Source: a bacterium (GTDB lineage: Bacteria > Patescibacteriota > Minisyncoccia > JAHIHE01 > JAGLIN01). Taken from it: a DNA stretch of 46,458 nt. A model generated the notes under the pieces. It was not told the origin of the DNA, ran no database searches, and saw only the letters and a program-made list of their open reading frames with translations. The position numbers and the translations under genes were made by a program. Position 1 is the stretch's first letter. The number at the start of each line of letters is the position of its first letter. Positions 1-7,749 of this stretch are shown one piece after another. The stretch spans positions 1 to 46,458 of the forward strand of contig DAOWDU010000014.1 in assembly GCA_030638825.1 (NCBI GenBank), written 5' to 3'.

Positions 1-2
1 CC

Positions 3-122
3 AGACTGCGCAGCTTCGCTTTAAACGCAATGAGAGCAAATGAAGTAGAAAATATCAGTCAGGAATTATATAAAAACAGTTTAAACATTAAGAGATTATT
101 CAGCTATGATAAGCTGAGTTAG
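3..122 (+). CDS. Putative transposase, C-terminal fragment
   Basis: An open frame enters from outside the window and ends at TAG (120-122), giving 39 residues that include ALNAMRANEVENISQELYKN and end RLFSYDKLS. The pattern (ALN-xx-RAN ... NISQ-LY-NSL) resembles the C-termini I recall for IS4/DDE-type transposases, but so short a piece cannot be assigned firmly. No start is visible because the gene is cut by the window edge. The bases just after the stop (131-141, gcacagccctg) could be part of a terminal inverted repeat of the element. Alternative: the end of any unrelated protein. Confidence 0.4.
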   Translation, partial: RLRSFALNAMRANEVENISQELYKNSLNIKRLFSYDKLS

Positions 123-519
123 AGATAAATGCACAGCCCTGCCATCATCATAGTCTTTCATTGCTTCTCTCAGTGTCATTTTCTTATTCACCTCAAATCT
201 TCATATTTATAATACCAGCAAATCTTCTAAATTCACCAGCCGTGAGAATTTATTATTTTCTATTCTGGAGTTCAGGTTTCAACCTGTATGTCATCCTGAG
301 CTTGTCGAAGGATTACACACTAAAGTGTGAACTCCAAAACAATACCAAACTTTCACAACTGGTGAATTTTTTGTTTATTTTATAAAGGACAATCCCAACT
401 TTGCATTGTAGATGAAATGAAAAATATGTCAACCTTAAATTGTTAAATTGTTAAATTGTTAAATTGTTATGCATAGCACGACAACAATTTAGCAATTTGG
501 CAATAAAACAATTCAATTA
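123..519. other. Non-coding region with repeats
   Basis: No convincing gene is seen. A 27-residue reverse ORF (179 down to 96) has a good GAGGTGA ribosome site and begins MTLREAMKDYDD. It may be the start of a gene cut by the left-hand mobile element, but it is too short to call. The region also holds one copy of a dispersed 'tcatcctgagcttgtcgaag' repeat (from about 291) inside a larger hairpin (ggagttca near 269, tgaactcc near 330), and an octamer tandem repeat at 436-470. Confidence 0.5.
436..470. repeat. Tandem octamer TTAAATTG x4
   Basis: Four perfect copies of TTAAATTG followed by TTA. Downstream, around 483-500, lies complementary sequence (acaacaatttagcaattt), so the tract can fold into a hairpin beyond the 3' end of murB. 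A similar ttaaattgttaaa motif occurs just upstream of murG near 6484. Confidence 0.85.
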
Positions 520-1464
520 TCAAAACCCCATATACTCAATTTCCTCCTTCAACTGAATTCCAAAATGACTTCTAATTTTTTGCTTAATCAGACTGATAAG
601 TATAATCACATCCTCCGACTTGGCATTGTTAAAATTAATAATAAAATTACAATGTTTTTCCGAAATCATTGCGCCGCCGATTTTTTTGCCCTTTAATCCC
701 TCAATCTGTTCAATCAGCCAGCCAGCGGGAATAGTATTATTTTCAACAATGCCTTTTAACTCAGGACATTTTATCATTAAATTTTCTAAATGCTTGTCAT
801 CAACAACTGGATTTTTAAACACACTCCCCGCGCTGGGATATTCCAACGGCTGTTTTTCTTTTCTTGATTTTAAAATTTCTGTAATTATTTTTTTACTCTT
901 TTCTTGATTCCCTTTATTCAATTTCAAAACAGCGTTTAAAATAATACATTTCTTTTCTTTTTTAAAAATACTATCGCGATATGAAAAATCACATTGTTTA
1001 TTATTTAATTTCTTAATATCCAATATCCAATATTTAATATTTAATATCTCAACACTCTCCACAACATCCCCCATACATTTCCCAAAAGCCCCCGCGTTAT
1101 TCACAATCGCTCCGCCAACCGTTCCTGGAATTCCAGCCAAATATTCTAATCCTGTTAAATTATTTTTTACAGACTCGTTAACTAATTTTATCAGAGATAG
1201 TCCACTGTCAATAAAAATTTCATTATTCTCAATTCTTAATTCCTGATTCATAATTCTAATAACTAACCCATCAAACCCTTCATCCGAAATTAATAAATTA
1301 CTCCCACCTCCCAAAATAAAAACTTTTAATTTATTTTCCCCCGCAAATTCCAACGCTTCTTTTATTTCATCAGAATTTTTTATAACACAAAAATACTTCG
1401 CCAAACCGCCGATTTTGAACGAAGTATATTCTGAAAGTAAGATATTTTTTTGAATTTTAATCAT
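520..1464 (-). CDS. murB: UDP-N-acetylenolpyruvoylglucosamine reductase (MurB)
   Basis: FAD enzyme that reduces UDP-GlcNAc-enolpyruvate to UDP-MurNAc with NADPH, in the cytoplasm, in peptidoglycan synthesis. The 314 residues carry the FAD-binding GGGSNLLIS loop (about 52-60), AGIPGTVGGAIVNNAGAFG, the YRDS motif with R163, the catalytic serine in AGSVFKNP (S214), and a C-terminal EE that can supply the catalytic glutamate. It is full length for the family. It lies 3 bp after the nucleotidyltransferase gene and is last in the mur block. Oddity: two stretches, residues about 69-81 and 139-151, are encoded by 7-bp tandem repeats (1225-1259 and 1015-1049) and look like inserted, non-conserved loops. 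Confidence 0.96.
   Translation of the reverse strand: MIKIQKNILLSEYTSFKIGGLAKYFCVIKNSDEIKEALEFAGENKLKVFILGGGSNLLISDEGFDGLVIRIMNQELRIENNEIFIDSGLSLIKLVNESVKNNLTGLEYLAGIPGTVGGAIVNNAGAFGKCMGDVVESVEILNIKYWILDIKKLNNKQCDFSYRDSIFKKEKKCIILNAVLKLNKGNQEKSKKIITEILKSRKEKQPLEYPSAGSVFKNPVVDDKHLENLMIKCPELKGIVENNTIPAGWLIEQIEGLKGKKIGGAMISEKHCNFIINFNNAKSEDVIILISLIKQKIRSHFGIQLKEEIEYMGF
1015..1049. repeat. Heptamer tandem repeat AATATYY x5 inside murB
   Basis: Five consecutive 7-mers (aatatcc, aatatcc, aatattt, aatattt, aatatct), translated in murB as ILNIKYWILDI. It belongs to the same family as the tracts at 1225, 4633, 7760, 36990 and 42172. Confidence 0.85.
1225..1259. repeat. Heptamer tandem repeat ATTCNNN x5 inside murB
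   Basis: Five consecutive 7-mers (attctca, attctta, attcctg, attcata, attctaa). On the coding strand these read GAATNNN and give NQELRIENNE. The same units appear in metG at 36990-37024. Confidence 0.85.
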
Positions 1465-1467
1465 AAA

Positions 1468-1797
1468 TCAAACAGAAATTTCAATACCTGTTTTTTTTAT
1501 TTCATTAATAAAAGAGCTATATTTATTGTTAAAATCTTTTGAATTAAACCCAACAGGCTCAATAGTCAAGCCAGCATCATCTATTCTTCTCAACCATAAA
1601 TATTGCATCGCGTCAAAAGAATTTTCAAACTTTGGCGAAATGACGCATAGATCAATATCGCTCCATTTATGCTGCGTTCCCTTAGCATAAGAGCCAAAAA
1701 GAACAACCTTCTTAATTGGTAACTTATCCTCGCGTAAAACTTTAAGATACGCGCTAATCTTTTTTTCTACTTTTTTTGGTATTCTTTTTTTAACCAT
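1468..1797 (-). CDS. MNT-type nucleotidyltransferase (antitoxin-like)
   Basis: Minimal nucleotidyltransferase of 109 residues. It shows the polymerase-beta-fold signature GSYAKG (35-40) followed by SDIDL with D47 and D49 as metal ligands. Small proteins of this type paired with HEPN partners form HEPN/MNT toxin-antitoxin modules, in which the nucleotidyltransferase modifies and silences the HEPN protein (family knowledge). It overlaps the 3' end of the HEPN gene by 31 bp, indicating translational coupling, and lies 3 bp before murB. It could instead act in some other HEPN-NT role such as stress regulation. Confidence 0.8.
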   Translation of the reverse strand: MVKKRIPKKVEKKISAYLKVLREDKLPIKKVVLFGSYAKGTQHKWSDIDLCVISPKFENSFDAMQYLWLRRIDDAGLTIEPVGFNSKDFNNKYSSFINEIKKTGIEISV

Positions 1798-2219
1798 AAA
1801 AATAATTTTTTAGAAATTTCCAAATAATTCTTGCTATACTCTTTGTCACATTTTTTATAAAAAGCATATTTATCTTCTTGATAGCGTCCAGAAATATTAA
1901 AAGTTGTAATAATTCTCAGATTTTTAATCTGTTCTTTTTCTAATTTTAATTTAGCCAGATTCGCCAAATGAGCCAAATCGTGAATATACGGCGCTGGCTT
2001 TTTTGTATTTCTAACCACAAGTCCCTTGAACAATTTTTCCAGCGACAAATGACAAAAGAAAAGACAGTGATCATAATGTTTATTTTCAAACAAAACCCGC
2101 GCCGCGTCAAAACTTCTTTGCGCCGATTTTTTCCAAAAATCAATTTGTGCTTGAAACTCTTGCATGTCTTTATTGTAGTAAAATTTCTTATTCTTGGCAA
2201 TTATTTTTTTATCCATCAC
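1767..2219 (-). CDS. HEPN domain protein (toxin-like partner of MNT)
   Basis: HEPN-family helical protein (COG2250-like): an FWKKSAQRSFDAARVLFEN helix, then HYDHCLFFCHLSLEKLFKGL, HDLAHLANLA and GRYQEDKY. These helices are typical of the HEPN half of HEPN/MNT pairs. The canonical RNase motif R-x4-6-H is not obvious, so ribonuclease activity is uncertain. The longest frame starts at 2219 inside the end of the ABC transporter. The start at residue 19 (MQEFQAQ, 2165) fits the family better and removes the overlap. The position inside a peptidoglycan operon is unusual. Confidence 0.75.
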   Translation of the reverse strand: MMDKKIIAKNKKFYYNKDMQEFQAQIDFWKKSAQRSFDAARVLFENKHYDHCLFFCHLSLEKLFKGLVVRNTKKPAPYIHDLAHLANLAKLKLEKEQIKNLRIITTFNISGRYQEDKYAFYKKCDKEYSKNYLEISKKLFLWLKKEYQKK

Positions 2220-3957
2220 TTTCCCCCAACGATTGCAAACTAAATAATTTATAATACAGCTTTTTATTCCTAATCAATTCCTCATGCTTTCCTTCTTCTA
2301 CAATCTCACCTTTTTCAATAACTAAAATTTTATCCGCATGCATAATTGTGCTTAGGCGATGAGCGATGACAAAAGTCGTTCTGCCGGCGATTAATCTTTT
2401 CAACGCCTGTTGAACAAGCATTTCTGATTTAGAATCTAATGCTGAAGTCGCTTCGTCTAAAATCAAAATCTTTGGATCTTTCAAAATCGCGCGCGCGATT
2501 GCGACGCGCTGTTTTTGTCCTGTTGATAATTTCACTCCCCGTTCCCCGACTTCCTGATTTATTTTGTCCGGAAAATTATTTATAAATTCATCTGCGTTTG
2601 CCGCTTTGATTGCTTCATTTATTTCTTTGTCTGTCGCGTTTAATCTGCCATAAATAATGTTACTTTTTAAAGTATCATTAAACAAACTCACTTCTTGCGG
2701 CACAATGGCAATCTGTTTCCGCAAACTTCCCAAATCAATTTTCTGAATATCAATCCCATCCAAAAATATTTTCCCGGAAGTTGGAATATTATATCGCGAG
2801 ATCAAATCCATCATCGTTGATTTCCCAACTCCGCTTTCGCCGACTAAAGCGACAACTTCTCCCGAATTTATTTTAAAACTAATATCCTTCAAAACCCGCC
2901 TCGTTTCATGATAACAAAAATTAATCTTTTGAAATTCAATCTCACCTTTTATATCTTCTAGTTTGATCGCGCCTTTTTTATTATACGGTTCTGTTTCTTC
3001 ATCAAGTAATTCGTAACCTCGCTTCATCACTCCCATCCATCTTCTAAAATGATCTATATCTTTTCCTAATTTTCTCATCGGAATAGTGAGAAGTCCCACA
3101 TAACCAACAACCGTTACAAATTGTCCAGTTGTTATTATTTCATTTTTTAGCATTGGAACTATAACAATAAATAGAACAAAGATTCCAATAGTCAAACAAC
3201 TATCCTGAAGAAAAATCATTTTATTAGATTTTAAAAGAACTCTTCTGAAATATTTTCTTGTTTTGTTTTTAAATACCATTGAAACCTTTTCATTTTCATA
3301 TTTTTCTTTTGAATTTGCCTTAACTGTCTGAATATTAGAAATTGAATCATAAGTAAAACCGAAAGCGTCTTCGTACGATTTCTGTGTTCTGACAATATCA
3401 ACGCTTATTGGTTTTGAGTATTTTAAGGTAATAAGAAAATAAATTAAAATATTTATCACAATTATAAGAAAAAGTATCCAGTGAATAAATAAAGCTAAAA
3501 AAATTAAGATAAATAATATTACCAATAAATCAGAAATAAACCAAAAAATTATATCGTTTAAAAGACCTTCTAAAGCGTCGGCTGCTTTTATATAACGAGA
3601 AGTCAACTTTCCACTTTTTTGTTCTTTGTGGTATTGTAATTTTAAATTCAATGAATGACTACTAAGAAGCAATAAAAAATCATGCATACATTTCATAGCC
3701 GTTTCTCTTCCTAAAAGATAGGAGCGTCTCCATCCCCAATCCTTTACAAAACTCAAAACCAACCACAAAAACAAAATCCCAACAATCACCGACATTGCTT
3801 CACCAGCGATAATCAAGTCAACAATCTTCCCATAAATATACGGAATCATCGCTTCAATCAAAGAAGCAAAAATCGCCACGGCAAAAATAATATAAACCTG
3901 CCTTTTATACTTTGACAAAAACCGCCAGATAATTTTTAGATCATCAATAAATTCCAT
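2209..3957 (-). CDS. ABC exporter, fused membrane and ATPase domains
   Basis: Half-transporter of 582 residues with an N-terminal six-helix membrane domain (about 20-300) and a C-terminal nucleotide-binding domain. The latter has Walker A GESGVGKST (about 371-379), signature LSTGQKQR, Walker B ILILDEATSALD and H-loop AHRLST. This is the MsbA/multidrug/lipid exporter architecture; it should work as a homodimer in the cytoplasmic membrane. It starts 6 bp after murC, so it is in the cell-wall operon and could move an envelope precursor or peptide. The substrate cannot be read from sequence. Confidence 0.93.
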   Translation of the reverse strand: MEFIDDLKIIWRFLSKYKRQVYIIFAVAIFASLIEAMIPYIYGKIVDLIIAGEAMSVIVGILFLWLVLSFVKDWGWRRSYLLGRETAMKCMHDFLLLLSSHSLNLKLQYHKEQKSGKLTSRYIKAADALEGLLNDIIFWFISDLLVILFILIFLALFIHWILFLIIVINILIYFLITLKYSKPISVDIVRTQKSYEDAFGFTYDSISNIQTVKANSKEKYENEKVSMVFKNKTRKYFRRVLLKSNKMIFLQDSCLTIGIFVLFIVIVPMLKNEIITTGQFVTVVGYVGLLTIPMRKLGKDIDHFRRWMGVMKRGYELLDEETEPYNKKGAIKLEDIKGEIEFQKINFCYHETRRVLKDISFKINSGEVVALVGESGVGKSTMMDLISRYNIPTSGKIFLDGIDIQKIDLGSLRKQIAIVPQEVSLFNDTLKSNIIYGRLNATDKEINEAIKAANADEFINNFPDKINQEVGERGVKLSTGQKQRVAIARAILKDPKILILDEATSALDSKSEMLVQQALKRLIAGRTTFVIAHRLSTIMHADKILVIEKGEIVEEGKHEELIRNKKLYYKLFSLQSLGESDG

Positions 3958-3963
3958 AAAATT

Positions 3964-5334
3964 TTATTTTACTAATTCGTCTGCCACTTTATAAATATCC
4001 CCCGCTCCCATAATTAATAATATATCGTCAGGTTTAATTTTTTCATCAATCAATTTTCTTGTCTCTTTTAAATTCTTCGCATAGAAAATAGAATCACTAT
4101 TTATATCATTAACTAGATCCAATGAACTAACATTTTGATCAGTACCCTCTTCCCTTCCCGCCACATCAAATATTTCAGATAAAATTACAACATCCGCGTC
4201 ATCAAAACTATTCAAAAAATCTTTATATAATTTTTTCGTTCTATTATGTTGATGCGGTTGAAAGACAGTAAAAATTCTTTTCTTTGGATAAAATTGTCTT
4301 GCTGCTTTTATCGTCGCCTTAACCGCTGTCGGATGATGCGCGTAATCGGAAATTACTAAAGCATTTTTATATTTTCCCTTTATCTCAAACCGCCGCCAAA
4401 TTCCAGCATAATTAGATAAAGATTTTTTTATTGTCTCAACTGGAATCTCTAAAGTTAGACCCAACGCAATCACTCCCAAAACATTGTAAACATTAAACAT
4501 CCCCAGAACTTTCAAAACAAACTCTCCTAAATCTTTATTATTATAAATAACTTTAAATTTAGTTCTTCCGCCCTCAAACTCAACATTATAACCTCGCACA
4601 TTATTAATTTCACCAAAACCAAATCTAACAACGCTTAATACTTGATGCTTAATACTTGATACTACTTTATCATCGCCATTCATAATTAAAATTCCATCTT
4701 TCGGCAAATGCAAAATAAATTCCTTAAACACATTCTTTATATCCTCTATATTTTCATAATAATCCGTGTGATCAAGCTCAATATTATTTAAAATAATTAT
4801 TTTGGGATCTAAATTTAAAAAAGATCTTTCATACTCGCACGCTTCAGCAATAAAATATTTGCTTTCCCCAACTCTTAAATTACTACCAAACTTCGACACA
4901 ATACTTCCTACAATTACAGACGGATCTAATTTCGCGTCATCTAGTAACAATCCCGCCATTGCGGAAACAGAGGATTTGCCATGAGTTCCGCAAACCGCAA
5001 TTCCGTATTTATTGTTAAAAACTAATCCTAACGATTCAGGATAAGTAATCGTTTTTATTTTTAATTCTCTTGCTTTTTTTAGTTCGGGATTATTTTCTGG
5101 CACTGCGGTAGAATAAATTACCAAATCTATATCTTGAGAAATATTTTCTTCTTTTTGTTTATTGTAAATTCTAATCCCTATTTTTTTTAAATTATCCACC
5201 ACAAAAGAAGGGCTCAAATCTGAGCCGCTTACTTCTTTGCCTTTTTCTTTCATAAGCCTAGCAATCGCGCTTAATCCTATGCCGCCTATTCCGATAAAGT
5301 GGATCTTTTTAATTTTTTTTAAATCTACATTCAT
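3964..5334 (-). CDS. murC: UDP-N-acetylmuramate--L-alanine ligase (MurC)
   Basis: Cytoplasmic Mur ligase that adds L-alanine to UDP-MurNAc using ATP. The 456 residues show the N-terminal GIGGIG nucleotide fold (15-20), the ATP loop CGTHGKSS (about 113-120; most family members have GKTTT), AEACEYERSF, NNIELDHTDYY, and the C-terminal domain with DYAHHPTAV and FQPHQHNRT. Length is normal. Start ATG 5334 lies 27 bp after murG. A short stretch near residues 225-235 is encoded by two exact 14-bp repeats (4633-4660) and is probably an inserted loop. Confidence 0.96.
   Translation of the reverse strand: MNVDLKKIKKIHFIGIGGIGLSAIARLMKEKGKEVSGSDLSPSFVVDNLKKIGIRIYNKQKEENISQDIDLVIYSTAVPENNPELKKARELKIKTITYPESLGLVFNNKYGIAVCGTHGKSSVSAMAGLLLDDAKLDPSVIVGSIVSKFGSNLRVGESKYFIAEACEYERSFLNLDPKIIILNNIELDHTDYYENIEDIKNVFKEFILHLPKDGILIMNGDDKVVSSIKHQVLSVVRFGFGEINNVRGYNVEFEGGRTKFKVIYNNKDLGEFVLKVLGMFNVYNVLGVIALGLTLEIPVETIKKSLSNYAGIWRRFEIKGKYKNALVISDYAHHPTAVKATIKAARQFYPKKRIFTVFQPHQHNRTKKLYKDFLNSFDDADVVILSEIFDVAGREEGTDQNVSSLDLVNDINSDSIFYAKNLKETRKLIDEKIKPDDILLIMGAGDIYKVADELVK
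4633..4660. repeat. Tandem 14-mer (2 x 7 bp units) inside murC
   Basis: Two exact adjacent copies of gcttaatacttgat. Each 14-mer is itself two related heptamers (gcttaat, acttgat). It is translated in murC as part of SSIKHQVLSVV. Confidence 0.85.
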
Positions 5335-5361
5335 ATAAAATCCTAAAGGATAAATTCCGTT

Positions 5362-6480
5362 TTACTTCGCTACTTTTATAATTTCTTCCACAATTTTTCT
5401 GGCAGCTTCTGGCTGGGCTAATTTTCTGGCAGCTCTTTGCATCTCAATAGTTTTTAGAGAACTCTGAAAAATTCCGCGAATAACATTTAAAAGTAAATGC
5501 GGTTTAAGATTTTTCTCGCTTAATAAAATTGCCGCGCCTGATTCGGAATAATAGAAAGCGTTCTTTTTTTGCTTATCGCTTATCGCCGAGGCGAGAGGAA
5601 TTAAAATGCTCGGTTTTCCGACGGCCATAATTTCCGCGACAGTATTTGCGCCAGCTCTGCTAACCACAAGGTTGCAAACCGCATAAGCGTCAGCGGCTCT
5701 TTTTCTAAAAAATGGGAATAAATGATAATTGTTTAAATTGGGAACATTCATCTTTTCAACAATTGATTTTACTTTATCATAATTAACAATACCGCACTGA
5801 TGAATAATCTGATAGTCCCTCAGTAATTCAGGAAGGATTTCCATCACAAGCCTATTTATTTCTTCCGCTCCCTTGCTTCCTGCCATAATAAAAAGAGTTG
5901 GTTTTTCTTCGTTTAGGGCGAAACTTTTCAGAGACTTTTCTTCATCTCCTTGCGCGATAAAACTTATAATAGGATTGCCTGAAAAAAATACTTTTGGCGA
6001 AACATAAATTTCTTTGCTGTTCTTAAAAGAAACCGCTACTTTTTTCGCAAAACGAAACATAAATTTATCCAAAGGACTTGCGACTGCGTCAGATTCGTGA
6101 ATAATTATAGGAATACGAAATATCCAACCAACCATAACGACAGACAAAGAAACATGCCCGCCTTTTGAAAAAATAACATCTGGCATATAATTGAAAATAT
6201 GAATTACAGACTGGAAAAAGCCGATGATAAATTTCAAAAAATCAATAAAAAATAGGGGAGAAAAGGAATTTCTTTGTTCCGCGGCTTGAATTATTTTGTA
6301 CGGAATCCCCGTTCCTTCAAGCATCTCCTCCAAAAAATGGCTCTTTGAACTTATTAACATAACCTCCAAAGATTTAGGTTTAGACTTGGGGTCGCCGGCA
6401 AGTCTTTTAAGTTCTTCGTGAACCGCAATTATCGGATATAAATATCCCTTTAATGATTCGCCTGTAAATAAAATTCTCAT
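5362..6480 (-). CDS. murG: MurG-like lipid I GlcNAc transferase, divergent N-terminus
   Basis: Glycosyltransferase family 28, 372 residues, two Rossmann domains. It matches MurG at KGGHVSLSVV, IIHESDAVAS, MAGSKGAEEIN, the nucleotide-sugar site SRAGANTVAEIMAVGKP, and DKQKKNA. The gene order murG-murC supports the call. Oddity: the glycine-rich loop expected near residue 10 (GGGTGGHxxP, whose histidine is thought to be catalytic) reads TGESLKGYLYP, so the GG and His are absent. Either this protein uses another residue or it has a changed role; no second murG is visible in the window. The start at 6480 is the only reasonable one. Confidence 0.85.
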   Translation of the reverse strand: MRILFTGESLKGYLYPIIAVHEELKRLAGDPKSKPKSLEVMLISSKSHFLEEMLEGTGIPYKIIQAAEQRNSFSPLFFIDFLKFIIGFFQSVIHIFNYMPDVIFSKGGHVSLSVVMVGWIFRIPIIIHESDAVASPLDKFMFRFAKKVAVSFKNSKEIYVSPKVFFSGNPIISFIAQGDEEKSLKSFALNEEKPTLFIMAGSKGAEEINRLVMEILPELLRDYQIIHQCGIVNYDKVKSIVEKMNVPNLNNYHLFPFFRKRAADAYAVCNLVVSRAGANTVAEIMAVGKPSILIPLASAISDKQKKNAFYYSESGAAILLSEKNLKPHLLLNVIRGIFQSSLKTIEMQRAARKLAQPEAARKIVEEIIKVAK

Positions 6481-6649
6481 AGATTTAAATTGTTAAATAA
6501 TTACTTAGAAATTAATTGAAATTTGTAGAAACCTGTAGAAATTAATTGTTGTAAAAATACAATTGAATTTCTATAAATTTCAATTAGTTTCTACGAATTT
6601 ATGTATTATAATTCTACCATTTTTTGAATAAAAAAAGAAGAGAAAAAAT
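6481..6649. promoter_or_regulatory. AT-rich gap between ftsW and murG with inverted repeats
   Basis: 169 bp with two related arms, a left one (about 6508-6530, attaattgaaatttgtagaa) and a right one (about 6566-6594, aatttctataaatttcaatt), which can pair as an imperfect hairpin. No ORF. It may hold a promoter or an mRNA processing site for murG, but I see no clear -35/-10 pair. Confidence 0.4.
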
Positions 6650-7747
6650 TTATTTTCCATACTTAGAAATATTCAACAAAATCCCCACCCCCATTAGAGA
6701 AATAATTAGCGCTGAACCGCCGTAGCTGATAAAGGGCATTGGAATTCCGGTGAGCGGAATTAAAGAAGTGATTGCCGCCATATTTGTGAGAGCTTGAAAG
6801 ATAATCCAGGAAGTAATTCCAATTGCGATAAATCTTCCAAAATCGTCAGGCGCGCGACTGGCAATTTTAAATCCTCTTAAAGCAACTATTAAAAATAAAG
6901 CCATTAAAACAAACAGACCGACAAATCCCATCTCTTCTCCCGTTATCGCAAAAATTGAATCGCCGATTGGTTCAGGAAGATAATTAAATTTTTGGCGGCT
7001 GTGTCCAAAACCAAGACCCAAGATTCCGCCCGAACCGAGAGCTAAAAGAGCTTGATTAATTTGGTAGCCAATTCCCTGCGGATCAAGTTCCGGATACATA
7101 AAAACCATCAGCCTGTTTATTCTATATGGAGCGATTTTAATAAGCATCAACAGCGCTGCCGTTCCGCCTAATCCTAAAAGAAAAATGTGGCTCAATTTAG
7201 CTCCCGCCGCAAAATATATAATTACGGCTGTTAATATTATCACGCTCAAAGTGCCAATATCGGGCTGCATTATTAAAGGGATTGAGATAGCTATAATTAA
7301 AATAACAAATGGCACGAGCGTTTCTGAGAAATTTTTAACATCTTTTCCCTTCTTTTCCAGCCAAGCGGCAAGGTATAAAATGAAAGTTAATTTGGCAATT
7401 TCCGATGGCTGAAAACTAAAATCGCCGATGTTTATCCAGCGATTGGCTCCTTTTAAATCATAACCAAAAGCGGGAATAAAAACAAGGAATAAAAAGATGA
7501 TCGTTAAAATCAAAAAAAGCAACGCGTATTTTTTGAAAATGTGATAATCAATTTTTTGAAATAGAAACAATAAAATCATTCCTGGAATAAATCCGTAAAA
7601 AAATTGATGAGACAGATAATAATGATTGTATCCAAAATTATTATAACTCACCACGACGCTCGCGCTGGAAATCATAATTAGACCGAAGATTGACAACAGT
7701 ATAACTGTGGCTAATAATATTTTATCGTAGCTTTTTTGATGTTTCAT
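6650..7747 (-). CDS. ftsW: FtsW/RodA-family peptidoglycan polymerase
   Basis: SEDS-family integral membrane protein (365 residues, about ten hydrophobic segments) that polymerises lipid II. Family motifs: FQPSEIAKL, GIGYQINQALLALGSGG, LPEPIGDSIFAITGEEMGF with the conserved E/D region, and PFISYGGSALI near the C-terminus. The location beside murG/murC favours FtsW (division) over RodA, but a SEDS protein in such a genome might serve both. It begins 2 bp after the ATP-grasp gene, so the two are co-translated. Confidence 0.93.
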   Translation of the reverse strand: MKHQKSYDKILLATVILLSIFGLIMISSASVVVSYNNFGYNHYYLSHQFFYGFIPGMILLFLFQKIDYHIFKKYALLFLILTIIFLFLVFIPAFGYDLKGANRWINIGDFSFQPSEIAKLTFILYLAAWLEKKGKDVKNFSETLVPFVILIIAISIPLIMQPDIGTLSVIILTAVIIYFAAGAKLSHIFLLGLGGTAALLMLIKIAPYRINRLMVFMYPELDPQGIGYQINQALLALGSGGILGLGFGHSRQKFNYLPEPIGDSIFAITGEEMGFVGLFVLMALFLIVALRGFKIASRAPDDFGRFIAIGITSWIIFQALTNMAAITSLIPLTGIPMPFISYGGSALIISLMGVGILLNISKYGK

Positions 7748-7749
7748 AA

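Noticed and set aside
161-385. 74-residue ORF on the plus strand near the left end
   Set aside because: Covers a dispersed repeat and low-complexity DNA, lacks a ribosome site and has no family-like motif.
1946-2243. ORFs in other frames over the HEPN gene
   Set aside because: Overlap a gene with clear family motifs and show none themselves.
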